Shown here: positions 48,147 through 56,545 of the stretch, one piece after another
How the letters are laid out: the number at the start of each line of letters is the position of its first letter
Position numbering within the stretch: the first letter of the stretch is position 1
NCBI GenBank assembly: GCA_963751335.1
Contig: CAVVUB010000001.1
Location: 1-64,000, forward strand
Direction of reading: 5' to 3'
Length of the DNA stretch: 64,000 nucleotides
From: Bog-473 sp963751335
GTDB taxonomy: Bacteria; Actinomycetota; Acidimicrobiia; Acidimicrobiales; RAAP-2
Position numbers and translations under genes: made by a program
Notes under the pieces: model-generated
The model's database searches: none
What the model was told of the DNA's origin: nothing
Seen by the model: the letters and a program-made list of their open reading frames with translations, nothing else

Positions 48147-48178
48147 GCTCGGTTGCTCCCTCGAGGGAGCAACCGAGC
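48147..48178 (+). terminator. perfect 32-bp palindrome after metK, probable terminator
   Basis: The arm GCTCGGTTGCTCCCTC is followed at once by its exact complement, three bases after the metK stop. RNA would fold into a long hairpin with a minimal loop. There is no T-run afterwards, as is common for actinobacterial I-type terminators. The next gene, priA, begins 40 bases on. Confidence 0.75.
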
Positions 48179-48217
48179 CATGGCGTCGTCCGTCCCGGCG
48201 CCCGCACCTGAGAAACA

Positions 48218-50036
48218 GTGACGACGCGAAGGGCCGTGCGCGTGCGCACCGAGGTGGCTGCCGTCGCCAAGATCTTCGACTATGCCGTGCCCGACGCCTG
48301 GGACCAGCCGGTCGTGGTCGGGACGCGGCGTGCGCGTGCCGCTGCACGGGCGCAGCGTGCGGGGCTGGGTGGTCGACGACGCCGTCGCCGGGGACGAGGA
48401 ACGCGCCGTGCTGCACCTCAAGTCATGGCTGGGCTGGGGACCGCCATCCGCCGTGGTCGAGCTGGCCGACTGGGCTGCCTGGCGCTGGGCCGGTCCGGCC
48501 TCCTCCTTCCTCGCTACGGCCTCGCCCGGCACGATCGTGCGGGCGCTGCCGCGGGTGCCACCGTCTCCGGGCGGGCCTCTGGGTGAGACGGGCCCGGGAC
48601 ACCCGTGGGCGGATGCCTTGGAGGCGGCCACGGCGACCGTGATTCGCCTGCCTCCGGCCACCGATCTCCTCGAGCTGGTGCTCTCGACGCTGACCCAGAT
48701 CCACCCGGGCGGGGGGGCAGGAAGCGTGCTCGTCCTGGTCCCCTCGGCCGGGTGGGCCCGGCGCCTGGTCCAGCGCCTGGTCCGTCGGGGCTGGCCGGCC
48801 ACCACCGACTGGGCCGAGGCGCGAGCCGGATGGCCCGTCGTGGTGGGGAGCCGGGCCGGCGCCTGGGCACCGCTGCCCCAACTGGCGGCCGCCCTGGTGC
48901 TCGATGCCCACGACGTCGGCTACCGCGAAGAGAGCAGTCCGACCTACAGCGCGGTGGATGTGGTGCTCGAGCGGGCGCGGCGACAGGGTGCCCCCTGCCT
49001 CCTGGTCTCACCGGTCCCGCCGGTGAGCGTCACCGCGGCCGGGACGCTCACCACGCTGGAGCCGTCCGTCCCAGCGGAGCGAGCGGGCTGGCCGGCGTTG
49101 GAGCGGGTCGACCGCCGCCAGGCCGACCCTCGCACCGGCCTCTTTTCCGAGGCGCTGGTCCGTCTGGCCCACTCGGTGCTCGATGGGCCCGGTGGGGCCG
49201 GCGCACGCGGGCCGTTCGTCTGCGTGTACAACCGAACGGGCGGGGCCCGCCTCCTGGCCTGCGCCCATTGCGGCGAACTGGCCCGCTGCGCTCGTTGCGG
49301 TGCCGCCGCGGCGAAAGAACGCGAATCGGAGATTCTGGCCTGCCCCCGCTGCGGCGAGAGGCGCCCGGTGGTGTGTGCACACTGCGGACGCCTACGCATG
49401 AAGACGCTGCGGGCCGGAGTGAGCCGGCTGCGCGAGGAACTGGCCGCCCTGCTCGGGGCCGACGTGGGCGAGGTGGCCGGCCCCAAGAAGGGATCCGAGG
49501 CTGACGTGCCGACGGCACCGGTGCTGATCGGCACCGAGGCCGTGCTCCATCGGGTGCGCCGGGCCTCGGCCGTCGCCTTCCTCGACATCGACCTGCATCT
49601 GCTGGCGCCCCGCCTCTCGGCCACCGAGGACACGTTGGCCCTCTTCGTGCGGGCCGGCCGGCTCGTCGGTGGCCGCGGCTCCGCCGTGCCCTCGTCCCGC
49701 GTCCTGGTCCAGACCCGGGTGCCGGACCATCCGGTGCTCGACGCCGTCTCGCTCGGCCGACCCGCGCCGGTGTTGGCCGACGAAGTCGCGGTGCGCCGGG
49801 TGGCGGGGCTGCCCCCGTTCGTCGCCCTGGCCGTTCTCTCCGGCGCTCTCGCCCCGGCCTATGCCGAGTCGTTTGGCCTGGCCGCAGGAGGAGCGTCGGT
49901 CTCGGTCTCGGCCCTGGCCGACGACCGTTTCTTGCTGCGCGCCCCCGACCACGAGACCCTGTGCGACCTTCTGGCCGGCGTGCCCCGACCGTCGGGCCGG
50001 GGGCTCCGGGTGGAGGTCGATCCGGTCACCGTGTGA
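48218..50036 (+). CDS. priA: primosomal protein N' (PriA), helicase-degenerate, one frame change
   Basis: GTG at 48218 opens VRVRTEVAAVAKIFDYAVPD; one extra base near 48328 shifts to VRVPLHGRSVRGWVVDDAVA, the PriA 3'-DNA-binding domain. The ATPase region has VLVLVPSAGWARRLVQRLVR where the Walker A GTGKT would stand, and LVLDAHDVGYREESSPTYSA in place of the DEEH motif. Eight zinc-binding cysteines remain in CAHCGELARCARCG and CPRCGERRPVVCAHCG. It should bind stalled forks but not act as an ATP-driven helicase, as described for actinobacterial PriA. It lies between metK and def. Confidence 0.88.
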
Positions 50037-50060
50037 GGGCCGCCGGGCGGAAGCCACCGG

Positions 50061-50066
50061 TAAAGT
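50061..50066 (+). promoter_or_regulatory. -10 box for a leaderless def transcript
   Basis: TAAAGT ends six bases before the ATG at 50073. Pattern and spacing agree with a leaderless start. It lies just after the priA stop. Confidence 0.5.
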
Positions 50067-50072
50067 GAGCGG

Positions 50073-50606
50073 ATGCCCAGCCTGACCATCCGCCAGTACG
50101 GCGATCCCGTGCTGAAGGAGCGCACCCGCGAGGTCGAGAACATCGACGGTTCCATCGCCAGCCTGGTCGAGTCGATGATCGAGACCATGTATGCCGCTCC
50201 GGGGACCGGCCTGGCTGCCAACCAGGTGGGCGTGCAGCGACGCCTCTTCGTCTACGACGTCGGCGATGGACCGGTGTCCATCATCAATCCGCAGATCATC
50301 GAGAGCGACGGGGAGTGGGTCTTTGACGAGGGCTGCCTGTCGGTGCCCGGCCTGAGCTGGGACATCGTGCGGCCCAACCGCGTGCATCTGGTGGGGCTTG
50401 ACCTCGACGGAAACGAGGTCTCCATCGAGGCGACCGAGCTCGAGGGACGGGTGTTCCAACACGAGCTGGACCACCTCGACGGCATCCTGCTGGTGGAGCG
50501 GCTCGACGAGGACCAGCGCAAGGAGGCCCTCAAGATCCTGCGCAGCCGCACGCTCGACCTCCCGGCGTCGGATCCCGACGGGTTGACCTCGCTTTTCAAG
50601 AGCTGA
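50073..50606 (+). CDS. def: peptide deformylase
   Basis: The three deformylase motifs are present: GTGLAANQVG, EGCLSVPG with the metal cysteine, and HELDHLDG with both metal histidines and the catalytic glutamate. The N-terminus LTIRQYGDPVLKERTREVEN is standard. It removes the formyl group from nascent proteins; its partner fmt, which adds it to the initiator tRNA, lies 2.4 kb downstream instead of adjacent. The length is 177 residues. It converges with the kinase-like gene at 50624. Confidence 0.97.
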   Translation: MPSLTIRQYGDPVLKERTREVENIDGSIASLVESMIETMYAAPGTGLAANQVGVQRRLFVYDVGDGPVSIINPQIIESDGEWVFDEGCLSVPGLSWDIVRPNRVHLVGLDLDGNEVSIEATELEGRVFQHELDHLDGILLVERLDEDQRKEALKILRSRTLDLPASDPDGLTSLFKS

Positions 50607-50623
50607 ACGCCCGGTCGGCCCGG

Positions 50624-51277
50624 TCAGGCCCGGCGTTCCCTGCTGGCCAACTGAGCGAAGGTCCGCCCGGGTGGGCCTTCGCACAGCCGGCTGAGCACCT
50701 GGGCGGCGCAGTCGGCGGGACTCGATTCCGAGGTGTCCACTTCGAGGTCGTAGGTGAAGGCGTGCACCGCCGCGGGCCAGCGCGCCACCGCGTCGAGGAG
50801 GGACGGGTCTGCTGACTCGCGGTGCTGATCCCAGGTCCGCGCCCGCCGCTGCCAGATGACGTCGGGGGTGCAGCGAACCCCGACGAAGAGGACGGGGAGC
50901 CCGTTCAGCCGCCGGGCGCAGTCGCCGATGATCGGGAGGGGCCGCGAATATGACTCGTGCAACCCCGCGTCGACCGCCACGTTGAGGCCTTGGCGCGCGT
51001 GCGCGGCGACGGCGCCGTAGAGCGCGCCGTACAGCGAGACGACCGTGTCTTCGAGGTCGGGGCGCTCGCCGCCGGGCCTCAGCCCGATGCCCGGATGGAG
51101 TCGCTCGGGGAGCCAGCCCATCGCCGCGTCCACGCCGAGGTTGAGCCACGGTTGAGGCGCACCCTGTTGGAGGGCGCGGGCGATGGAGGTCTTGCCGCAG
51201 CGGGGCTCGCCGTTGAGGATGACGATGTGTCCCGGGGTGGGTGGCCCCGTGTCGGCAGCTGGCGCTTCCGTCGTCAC
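50624..51277 (-). CDS. chloramphenicol phosphotransferase-like kinase
   Basis: Residues ~17-30 read HIVILNGEPRCGKTSIARAL with a P-loop GEPRCGKTS; later PWLNLGVDAAMGWLPER, VVSLYGALYGAVAAHARQGL, NVAVDAGLHESYSRPLPIIG and LPVLFVGVRCTPDVIWQRRA match the CPT family. It is a paralogue of the gene at 1351-1917 (compare VGVRC). The start is read as ATG-type at 51277. It is one of two genes lying between def and fmt that are not part of the usual arrangement. The substrate is unknown. Confidence 0.78.
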   Translation of the reverse strand: MTTEAPAADTGPPTPGHIVILNGEPRCGKTSIARALQQGAPQPWLNLGVDAAMGWLPERLHPGIGLRPGGERPDLEDTVVSLYGALYGAVAAHARQGLNVAVDAGLHESYSRPLPIIGDCARRLNGLPVLFVGVRCTPDVIWQRRARTWDQHRESADPSLLDAVARWPAAVHAFTYDLEVDTSESSPADCAAQVLSRLCEGPPGRTFAQLASRERRA

Positions 51278-51711
51278 GTCACGCCGTGACCCGTGACGCG
51301 CCGCGGCCCCGTGCCGTCGGTCGGGCGGTCCTCGTTCCGGTCCACTCGAGCTCTATCAAGATGCGGGAAAGTACGACGCCTCCTTGCGGACGACGAGAAC
51401 GATGTGACACTACCGAGCGAGCCTGCCGGTCCGTGAGGACTTTGCGGTCATGGCAAAAGCCCCGTCACCAATACCGCCGTCTGTCCCCACCCGAACGTTC
51501 GTTCTTACCACGCCCAGTCGCACGCCCGGGGCAACTTCGACCTTCGTGACGATGCCTCGGGCAGGCAGCGTCGCACTGCCTTCAGCGGGAAGGTAAACGG
51601 CCGGTGACCGTGTTGCGATCTGCGAAGCACGACGCAAGCGAGCGGGCTAACGTCACCGGCCCCAGGGCGCGCGGGCGCGTGGGCGCTGGCGGGACAGAAA
51701 GGCTTCATACC
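51278..51711. other. divergent intergenic region upstream of the RCC1-repeat gene
   Basis: This stretch of about 430 bases between two divergent genes has no supported coding frame. It must hold both promoters. Its one clear structure is the inverted repeat at 51599-51661, described separately. Confidence 0.5.
51599..51661 (+). promoter_or_regulatory. long stem-loop in the leader of the RCC1-repeat gene
   Basis: GGCCGGTGAC at 51599-51608 is perfectly complementary to GTCACCGGCC at 51652-51661. Within the loop, GTGTT and AAGCAC can form an inner helix and GACGCAA with GCGGGCTAAC remains unpaired. It ends 50 bases before the GTG at 51712. It could be a structured regulatory leader or a DNA-binding site. 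No known riboswitch class fits convincingly. Confidence 0.5.
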
Positions 51712-52851
51712 GTGCATAAGAAAATGGCGTTGCTGGCCGCGCTGCCGGTGGCACTCCTCATCGGTCTGTCGAGTGCCGCCGGGGCATCACCGCCGGCGGT
51801 GCACTACTGGGGCCACGCCACCGACAGTTTCTCCGTGCCGGATCTCACCTCCTACACCGCCGGCGGCGACGTCGTCCAGGTGGCGACAGCGAACAGCGCC
51901 TGGTACGCGCTCAAGACCAACGGCGGCGTCGAAGCATGGGGCAACAACGAATATGGCGAACTCGGCGACGGCACGAAGACGTCGACGCTGACGCCGGTCA
52001 AGGTCCAGTTCCCTCTCCACGTCAAGATCGCGTTCTTGGCCAACACAGGACCGCAGGGCTCGATGCTCGCCGTCGACAAGACCGGGCAGGCATGGGGCTG
52101 GGGATTCAACAGGTACGGCGAACTGTGCACGGGACCCCAAGCGCAGAGGCGCATCACGAAGCCCATCCCGATCCAAGTTCCGGGCAAGGGCAGAGTCACG
52201 GCCATCGCAGGCGCGGGAGATCACGTTCTCATTGTCAGGGACGGCACGCTCTACGCCTGCGGCGGCAACGGTGACGGCGACCTTGGGATCGGATCGGAGA
52301 CTGCGAGCACCACGCCCGCCGCCGTGCCGTTGTCGGGCGTCACTGCCGTCTATGCCAGCTGGCGTAACTCCGGGGCGCTCGTCGGCGGCCACCTCTACTC
52401 GTGGGGTTATGGCGCCCTCGGTGAGGTCGGAGACGGGAGCACGTCTGACGCCGAGAGCCCGATGGCCGTCAGCCTGCCGGCGTCGGTCACATCGGCGGCG
52501 TGGGGGGGTGGCCTGAAGAACGACGGCCAGGTGCTCGCCGTCGCCGGTGGAATCACGTACGCCTGGGGCAGCGACAAGGACGCTCAGCTCGGTGACGGCA
52601 GCCAGCAGCTGCGGGTGTTGTCCCCCGAGGTCATCCACCCGCCGAAGCCATACGTGCTCGTCGAGACCGGCGGCACGACCTCGTTCGGCCTGACCGCAGC
52701 CGGCGACCTCTACGGCTGGGGCGACGACAGCCAGGGCCAGCTCGGTGACGGCGGCGGGGGCAACGCGTTGGTGCCTTTCCTCACCGACACGGGCATCGCT
52801 CAGGTGTCGGCCACGGCCAACGCGGTTGTCGATGAGGGGTTGGCGGACTGA
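51712..52851 (+). CDS. secreted RCC1-repeat beta-propeller protein
   Basis: GTG at 51712 gives a signal peptide (KKMALLAALPVALLIGLSSA, AGA cleavage region). The mature part contains repeated RCC1 units: VEAWGNNEYGELGDGTKTST, AWGWGFNRYGELCTGP, LYACGGNGDGDLGIGSETAS, LYSWGYGALGEVGDGSTSDA, TYAWGSDKDAQLGDGSQQLR and LYGWGDDSQGQLGDGGGG, about seven blades. Such bacterial proteins are extracellular propellers with mostly unknown partners. The frame is open upstream to 51604, but the signal peptide fixes the start. It stands between def and fmt. Confidence 0.85.
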   Translation: MHKKMALLAALPVALLIGLSSAAGASPPAVHYWGHATDSFSVPDLTSYTAGGDVVQVATANSAWYALKTNGGVEAWGNNEYGELGDGTKTSTLTPVKVQFPLHVKIAFLANTGPQGSMLAVDKTGQAWGWGFNRYGELCTGPQAQRRITKPIPIQVPGKGRVTAIAGAGDHVLIVRDGTLYACGGNGDGDLGIGSETASTTPAAVPLSGVTAVYASWRNSGALVGGHLYSWGYGALGEVGDGSTSDAESPMAVSLPASVTSAAWGGGLKNDGQVLAVAGGITYAWGSDKDAQLGDGSQQLRVLSPEVIHPPKPYVLVETGGTTSFGLTAAGDLYGWGDDSQGQLGDGGGGNALVPFLTDTGIAQVSATANAVVDEGLAD

Positions 52852-52961
52852 TCCTGCGATCCAAACCTCGCGTCTGGCGAGTGACTCGTCGGGCATCGGG
52901 AGGCCGGGTTTTGCCTCTGCGCCAGGAGTGAGCGGCCACCCCCGACCCGTCCCCTGATGGG

Positions 52962-52967
52962 TACGGT
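52962..52967 (+). promoter_or_regulatory. -10 box for a leaderless fmt transcript
   Basis: TACGGT ends six bases before the ATG at 52974. This gives fmt its own start in addition to any read-through from the RCC1-repeat gene. Confidence 0.45.
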
Positions 52968-52973
52968 GAGCGA

Positions 52974-53885
52974 ATGGCTCGCTTGGCCTTCCTCGGCACC
53001 CCGGAGATGGCGGTCCCGCCGCTCCGCGCTCTGGCCGGTGCCGGGCACGACATCGTCCTGTGTGTGACGCGGCCCGATCGCCGGCGGGGCCGGGGCAGCC
53101 GGACCACGCCCAGTCCGGTCAAGGAGGCGGCGAGCGAGTTGGGCCTCCCGGTGAGCCACGATATGGACGACCTCACCGGAGTCGGCGCCGAGCTCGGAGT
53201 GGTCGTCGCCTTCGGCCGGATCATCCCGCCTCGCCTGCTGGCCGAGCTGGCGATGGTGAATCTTCACTTCTCGCTGTTGCCCCGTTGGCGCGGTGCGGCC
53301 CCGGTGGAGCGGGCCATCCTGGCGGGCGATCGCGAGACCGGGGTCTGCCTCATGAAGGTCGAAGAGGGACTCGACACGGGGCCGGTCTATGCCAGGCGTC
53401 GCGTGACGATGGACGATCGCGTCACCCTCGACGCACTCCGGGCGGAGCTGGTCGACGTGGCCAGCGCGCTCGTGGTCGACGCGCTGGCCGACGGTGTGGC
53501 CGGACTTCCCGACCCCGAACCCCAGCGCGGCGAGGTCACGCTCGCCGACAAGATCACCCGAGAGGATCTGCGCCTGGACTGGTCCGACCACGCGATCCAA
53601 CTGGCACGGGTCGTGCGTCTCCAGCGGGCCTGGACCACCTTCCGGGGGAAGCGCCTCAACGTGCTCGACGCCGCGGTACTCGACGCGGTACTCGGCGAGG
53701 GAGGCGACGGAAGCGACGGAGGCGGAGGCGGAATCCCGGGGGAGTTGCACGGCGACCGGGTGGTCAGCGGGCGCGGCTCACTGCGCCTGATCCGGGTGCA
53801 GCCGGAGAGCCGTTCTCCCTTGTCAGCCGACGCCTGGTTGCGCGGCGTCCGTCCCACGCCCGGCGAGCGTCTCGGAACGGACTAG
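52974..53885 (+). CDS. fmt: methionyl-tRNA formyltransferase
   Basis: The N-terminus LAFLGTPEMAVPPLRALAGA, the folate-domain core VVVAFGRIIPPRLLAELAMV, NLHFSLLPRWRGAAPVERAI (catalytic Asn-His and the SLLP motif) and GVCLMKVEEGLDTGPVYARR are typical. The C-terminal OB-like domain (RVVRLQRAWTTFRGKRLNVL) is interrupted by a glycine-rich loop near residues 240-258 (GEGGDGSDGGGGGIPGE). It formylates initiator Met-tRNA. ATG at 52974; the methyltransferase gene follows after 10 bases. Confidence 0.96.
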   Translation: MARLAFLGTPEMAVPPLRALAGAGHDIVLCVTRPDRRRGRGSRTTPSPVKEAASELGLPVSHDMDDLTGVGAELGVVVAFGRIIPPRLLAELAMVNLHFSLLPRWRGAAPVERAILAGDRETGVCLMKVEEGLDTGPVYARRRVTMDDRVTLDALRAELVDVASALVVDALADGVAGLPDPEPQRGEVTLADKITREDLRLDWSDHAIQLARVVRLQRAWTTFRGKRLNVLDAAVLDAVLGEGGDGSDGGGGGIPGELHGDRVVSGRGSLRLIRVQPESRSPLSADAWLRGVRPTPGERLGTD

Positions 53886-53895
53886 ACATGGAGCG

Positions 53896-54693
53896 GTGAC
53901 ACTGACTCCGATCGACGGGTGGAGCCCCGTTCAGTACGAGCGTTTTCGCTCGGAGCGTCAGCAGCCCTTCAACGATCTCTTGATGCTCTGTCATCCCGTA
54001 CCGGGTGGGCAGATCGTCGATCTCGGCTGCGGCACGGGAGACCTGACCAAGATCCTGCACGAGGAGATGGAGGGGAAACAGACCATCGGCGTCGACTCCT
54101 CTCCTTCCATGCTCGAGCGCGCCGAGGCGTCCTACGCGGAGGTGGATGGCCTCTCCTTCGTCCAAGGCGACATCTCCGCCTGGCTCGGGGAGAGCCTGCA
54201 GCTCGTGTTCTCCAACGCGGCCCTGCAATGGGTCGACGATCACCTCAATCTGCTGGCCCGCATGCGCACCGCGCTCGGACCCGACGGGCAGCTGGCCTTC
54301 CAGGTGCCGGCGAACTTCCGTCATCCCTCGCACCTGCTGGCTCAGGAAGTGGCCAACGAGTCACCTTTCATCGACGCCCTCTACGGCGACGTGCCCGAGG
54401 ATCGTGGGCGCTTCGTCCTCTCACCCGAGCTCTATGCCGATCTGCTCTACGAGTTGGGGGCCAAGGATCAGGTGGTCCGCATGGAGGTCTACGGTCACGA
54501 GCTCGAGTCCACCGGAGAAGTGGTCGAGTGGGTCATGGGAACCTTGCTCACCCCGTATCGCAAGAGGCTCGATCCCGAAATGTTCGATGCCTTCGTCGAG
54601 CGCTACCGGGAGCGGCTCATCGAGGAGCTGGGGGAGCGCGAGCCGTACTTCTACGGTTTCAAGCGCATTCTCTGCTGGGCTCGCTTCAGCTGA
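53896..54693 (+). CDS. trans-aconitate 2-methyltransferase-like SAM methyltransferase
   Basis: The opening SPVQYERFRSERQQPFNDLL and motif I GGQIVDLGCGTGDLTKILHE, with GVDSSPSMLERAEASY, FVQGDISAW, LVFSNAALQWVDDHLNLLAR and GQLAFQVPANFRHPSHLLAQ, match the Tam family of E. coli. That enzyme methylates trans-aconitate, an aconitase inhibitor; specificity is not proven here. GTG at 53896 lies 10 bases after fmt. In many actinobacteria an rRNA methyltransferase (rsmB) sits here instead. Confidence 0.85.
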   Translation: MTLTPIDGWSPVQYERFRSERQQPFNDLLMLCHPVPGGQIVDLGCGTGDLTKILHEEMEGKQTIGVDSSPSMLERAEASYAEVDGLSFVQGDISAWLGESLQLVFSNAALQWVDDHLNLLARMRTALGPDGQLAFQVPANFRHPSHLLAQEVANESPFIDALYGDVPEDRGRFVLSPELYADLLYELGAKDQVVRMEVYGHELESTGEVVEWVMGTLLTPYRKRLDPEMFDAFVERYRERLIEELGEREPYFYGFKRILCWARFS

Positions 54694-54725
54694 GCGCGCA
54701 GCCGAGAGACGTGCCGGGCGCGGCG

Positions 54726-55415
54726 GTGAACGGGGAACGCGATGCCGGGCGTCCGGGCGATTTGCGCATCGCACCCTCGGTCCTGTCGGCCGACTTCGGC
54801 CTCCTGGCCGAGCAGGTGGGCGAAGTCGCTCCGTCCGCCGACTGGCTCCACGTCGACGTCATGGACGGGCACTTCGTGCCGAACGTCACGATCGGTCCGC
54901 CCGTGGTGGCGTCGCTGCGCCGCCATACGCCGCTCTACTTCGACTGCCACCTGATGATGACAGAACCCGGTCGCTATCTCGAGCCGTTCGCCCAGGCCGG
55001 TGCGGACGGCTGCACGGTGCACGTCGAGATCGGTGACACCCACGCGCTCATCACACAGATGCGCTCCCTCGGGTTGCGCGCCGGTCTCGCTCTCAATCCG
55101 GACACGCCGTTCGAGGCGGTCGAGCCCTACCTCTCGAACGTCGATCTCGTGCTCTGCATGACGGTCTTCCCCGGGTTCGGTGGCCAGAGCTTCATGGGCG
55201 AGGTGATGCCGAAGGTGACCGCGGTGCGCCGGGCCATTGACGCCGGCGGTCTGGCGGTGGATCTCGAGGTCGACGGTGGAATCGACACAACAACCGCTCC
55301 AGTGGCCGCCGCGGCGGGCGCGAACGTGTTCGTGGCCGGCAGCGCCATCTTCGGGCACGAGCGCCCGTGGGAGGCGGCGGACGCCATCCGCTCCTCCGTC
55401 CACGTGGCCACCTGA
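54726..55415 (+). CDS. rpe: ribulose-phosphate 3-epimerase
   Basis: The TIM-barrel protein reads LRIAPSVLSADFGLLAEQVG, ADWLHVDVMDGHFVPNVTIG (metal histidine and catalytic aspartate), DCHLMMTEPGRYLEPFAQAG, VLCMTVFPGFGGQSFMGEVM and VDLEVDGGIDTTTAPVAAAA. All metal ligands are present. It interconverts ribulose-5-phosphate and xylulose-5-phosphate. GTG at 54726 is chosen; GTG at 54711 in the same frame is equally possible. The rpe-rib order is common in actinobacteria; here a two-gene module intervenes. Confidence 0.96.
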   Translation: MNGERDAGRPGDLRIAPSVLSADFGLLAEQVGEVAPSADWLHVDVMDGHFVPNVTIGPPVVASLRRHTPLYFDCHLMMTEPGRYLEPFAQAGADGCTVHVEIGDTHALITQMRSLGLRAGLALNPDTPFEAVEPYLSNVDLVLCMTVFPGFGGQSFMGEVMPKVTAVRRAIDAGGLAVDLEVDGGIDTTTAPVAAAAGANVFVAGSAIFGHERPWEAADAIRSSVHVAT

Positions 55416-55423
55416 GCGCTGTC

Positions 55424-56545
55424 GTGCGCGGGGTCGTGGTCGGTGGCGGCATCGTCGGGACGTGGCACGCCTTCGAGCTCGTCGAGGCCGGCTTCACCGT
55501 CGACCACCTCGAGGCGGAGGCCGGACCCGTCGGGGCGTCGGTCCGCAACTTCGGACTGGTCTGGGTCAGCGGGCGCCGTTCGGGCGAGGAGCTCGAGGTG
55601 GCCCGGCGGTCCCGCACCCGTTGGGAGGAGGTGGGAGCCGTCGTCGCCGAGGTGGGCTTCCGGGCGAACGGGTCGCTCACCGTGGCGGGGAACGACACCG
55701 AACGAGCGGTCATGGAGGCCTTCGCCCGACTGCCCGACGCCGATGCACGCGCCATCACCTTCCTCGAGCCCGAGGAGGTCCGGTCGGCCAATCCCGCCGT
55801 GGCCGGAGACGAGGTCGCCGGCGCGCTGCACTGCGCGCACGACGGGGCGGTCGAACCGCGCCAGGCCGCCGGCGCGCTCCGGGCCGACCTCGAGCGCCGG
55901 GCGCCCGACCGCTACGCCTTCCATCCGGGTCGCCGCGTTGTCTCGCTCGGCCCGCGCTCGGTGCTGGACGCGCTGGGGACGCGTTGGGAGGGCGACCTCG
56001 TGGTCGTGGCGACCGGGGCGGCCTACGACCATCTCTCCGAGACCGCGCACCTCGCCTCGTCCTTGCGCCGGGTCAGGTTGCAGATGCTCGAGACGGCGCC
56101 CTTTCCCGGCACCTTGACGACATCGGTGGCCGATGCCGACTCGCTGCGCTACTACCCGGCCTACGAGGTGGCTCCACTCGATCGGTTGTCCCCGCAGCAC
56201 CCGGTGGCCGCCGAGCACCGGCTCCAGCTCCTGCTGGTGCAGCGCCTCGACGGTGGGCTCACCATCGGCGACACCCACGCCTACGACGAGCCCTTCGACT
56301 TCGCCCTGAGCGAGGACCCGACCGAGGAACTGCTGGCGCGGGCCGGTCGCCTTCTCGGGCGACCGCTTCCCTCGGTGCGCCGACGCTGGGCGGGGATCTA
56401 TGCCCAGTGTCTCGACGGCCGGGTGTGCCTGCGTGAGGAGGTGGAGCCGTCGGTGTGGGTGGTGACGGGACCCGGTGGTCGGGGCATGACGTGCTCGCCC
56501 GCCATCGCGGCCGACACCTTGGCCGCCGCCGGGGTGGCGGCGTGA
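55424..56545 (+). CDS. FAD-dependent oxidoreductase of the HpnW type (TIGR03364-like)
   Basis: GTG at 55424 opens GVVVGGGIVGTWHAFELVEA, a GxGxxG FAD site, followed by EAGPVGASVRNFGLVWVSGR, a serine-arginine-asparagine-phenylalanine element typical of this DAO subgroup. DLVVVATGAAYDHLS and C-terminal WVVTGPGGRGMTCSPAIAAD bind FAD. The family is known for sitting beside PhnX-like hydrolases, as it does here, and is proposed to oxidise aminophosphonates to aldehydes. No transporter is visible. Its TGA overlaps the next GTG, so both are co-translated. Confidence 0.83.
   Translation: MRGVVVGGGIVGTWHAFELVEAGFTVDHLEAEAGPVGASVRNFGLVWVSGRRSGEELEVARRSRTRWEEVGAVVAEVGFRANGSLTVAGNDTERAVMEAFARLPDADARAITFLEPEEVRSANPAVAGDEVAGALHCAHDGAVEPRQAAGALRADLERRAPDRYAFHPGRRVVSLGPRSVLDALGTRWEGDLVVVATGAAYDHLSETAHLASSLRRVRLQMLETAPFPGTLTTSVADADSLRYYPAYEVAPLDRLSPQHPVAAEHRLQLLLVQRLDGGLTIGDTHAYDEPFDFALSEDPTEELLARAGRLLGRPLPSVRRRWAGIYAQCLDGRVCLREEVEPSVWVVTGPGGRGMTCSPAIAADTLAAAGVAA

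Noticed and set aside
51599..51661. c-di-GMP-I riboswitch
   Set aside because: A GACGCAA segment is present, but the GGGCAAACC partner and three-way junction order are not; only an unclassified stem-loop can be claimed.
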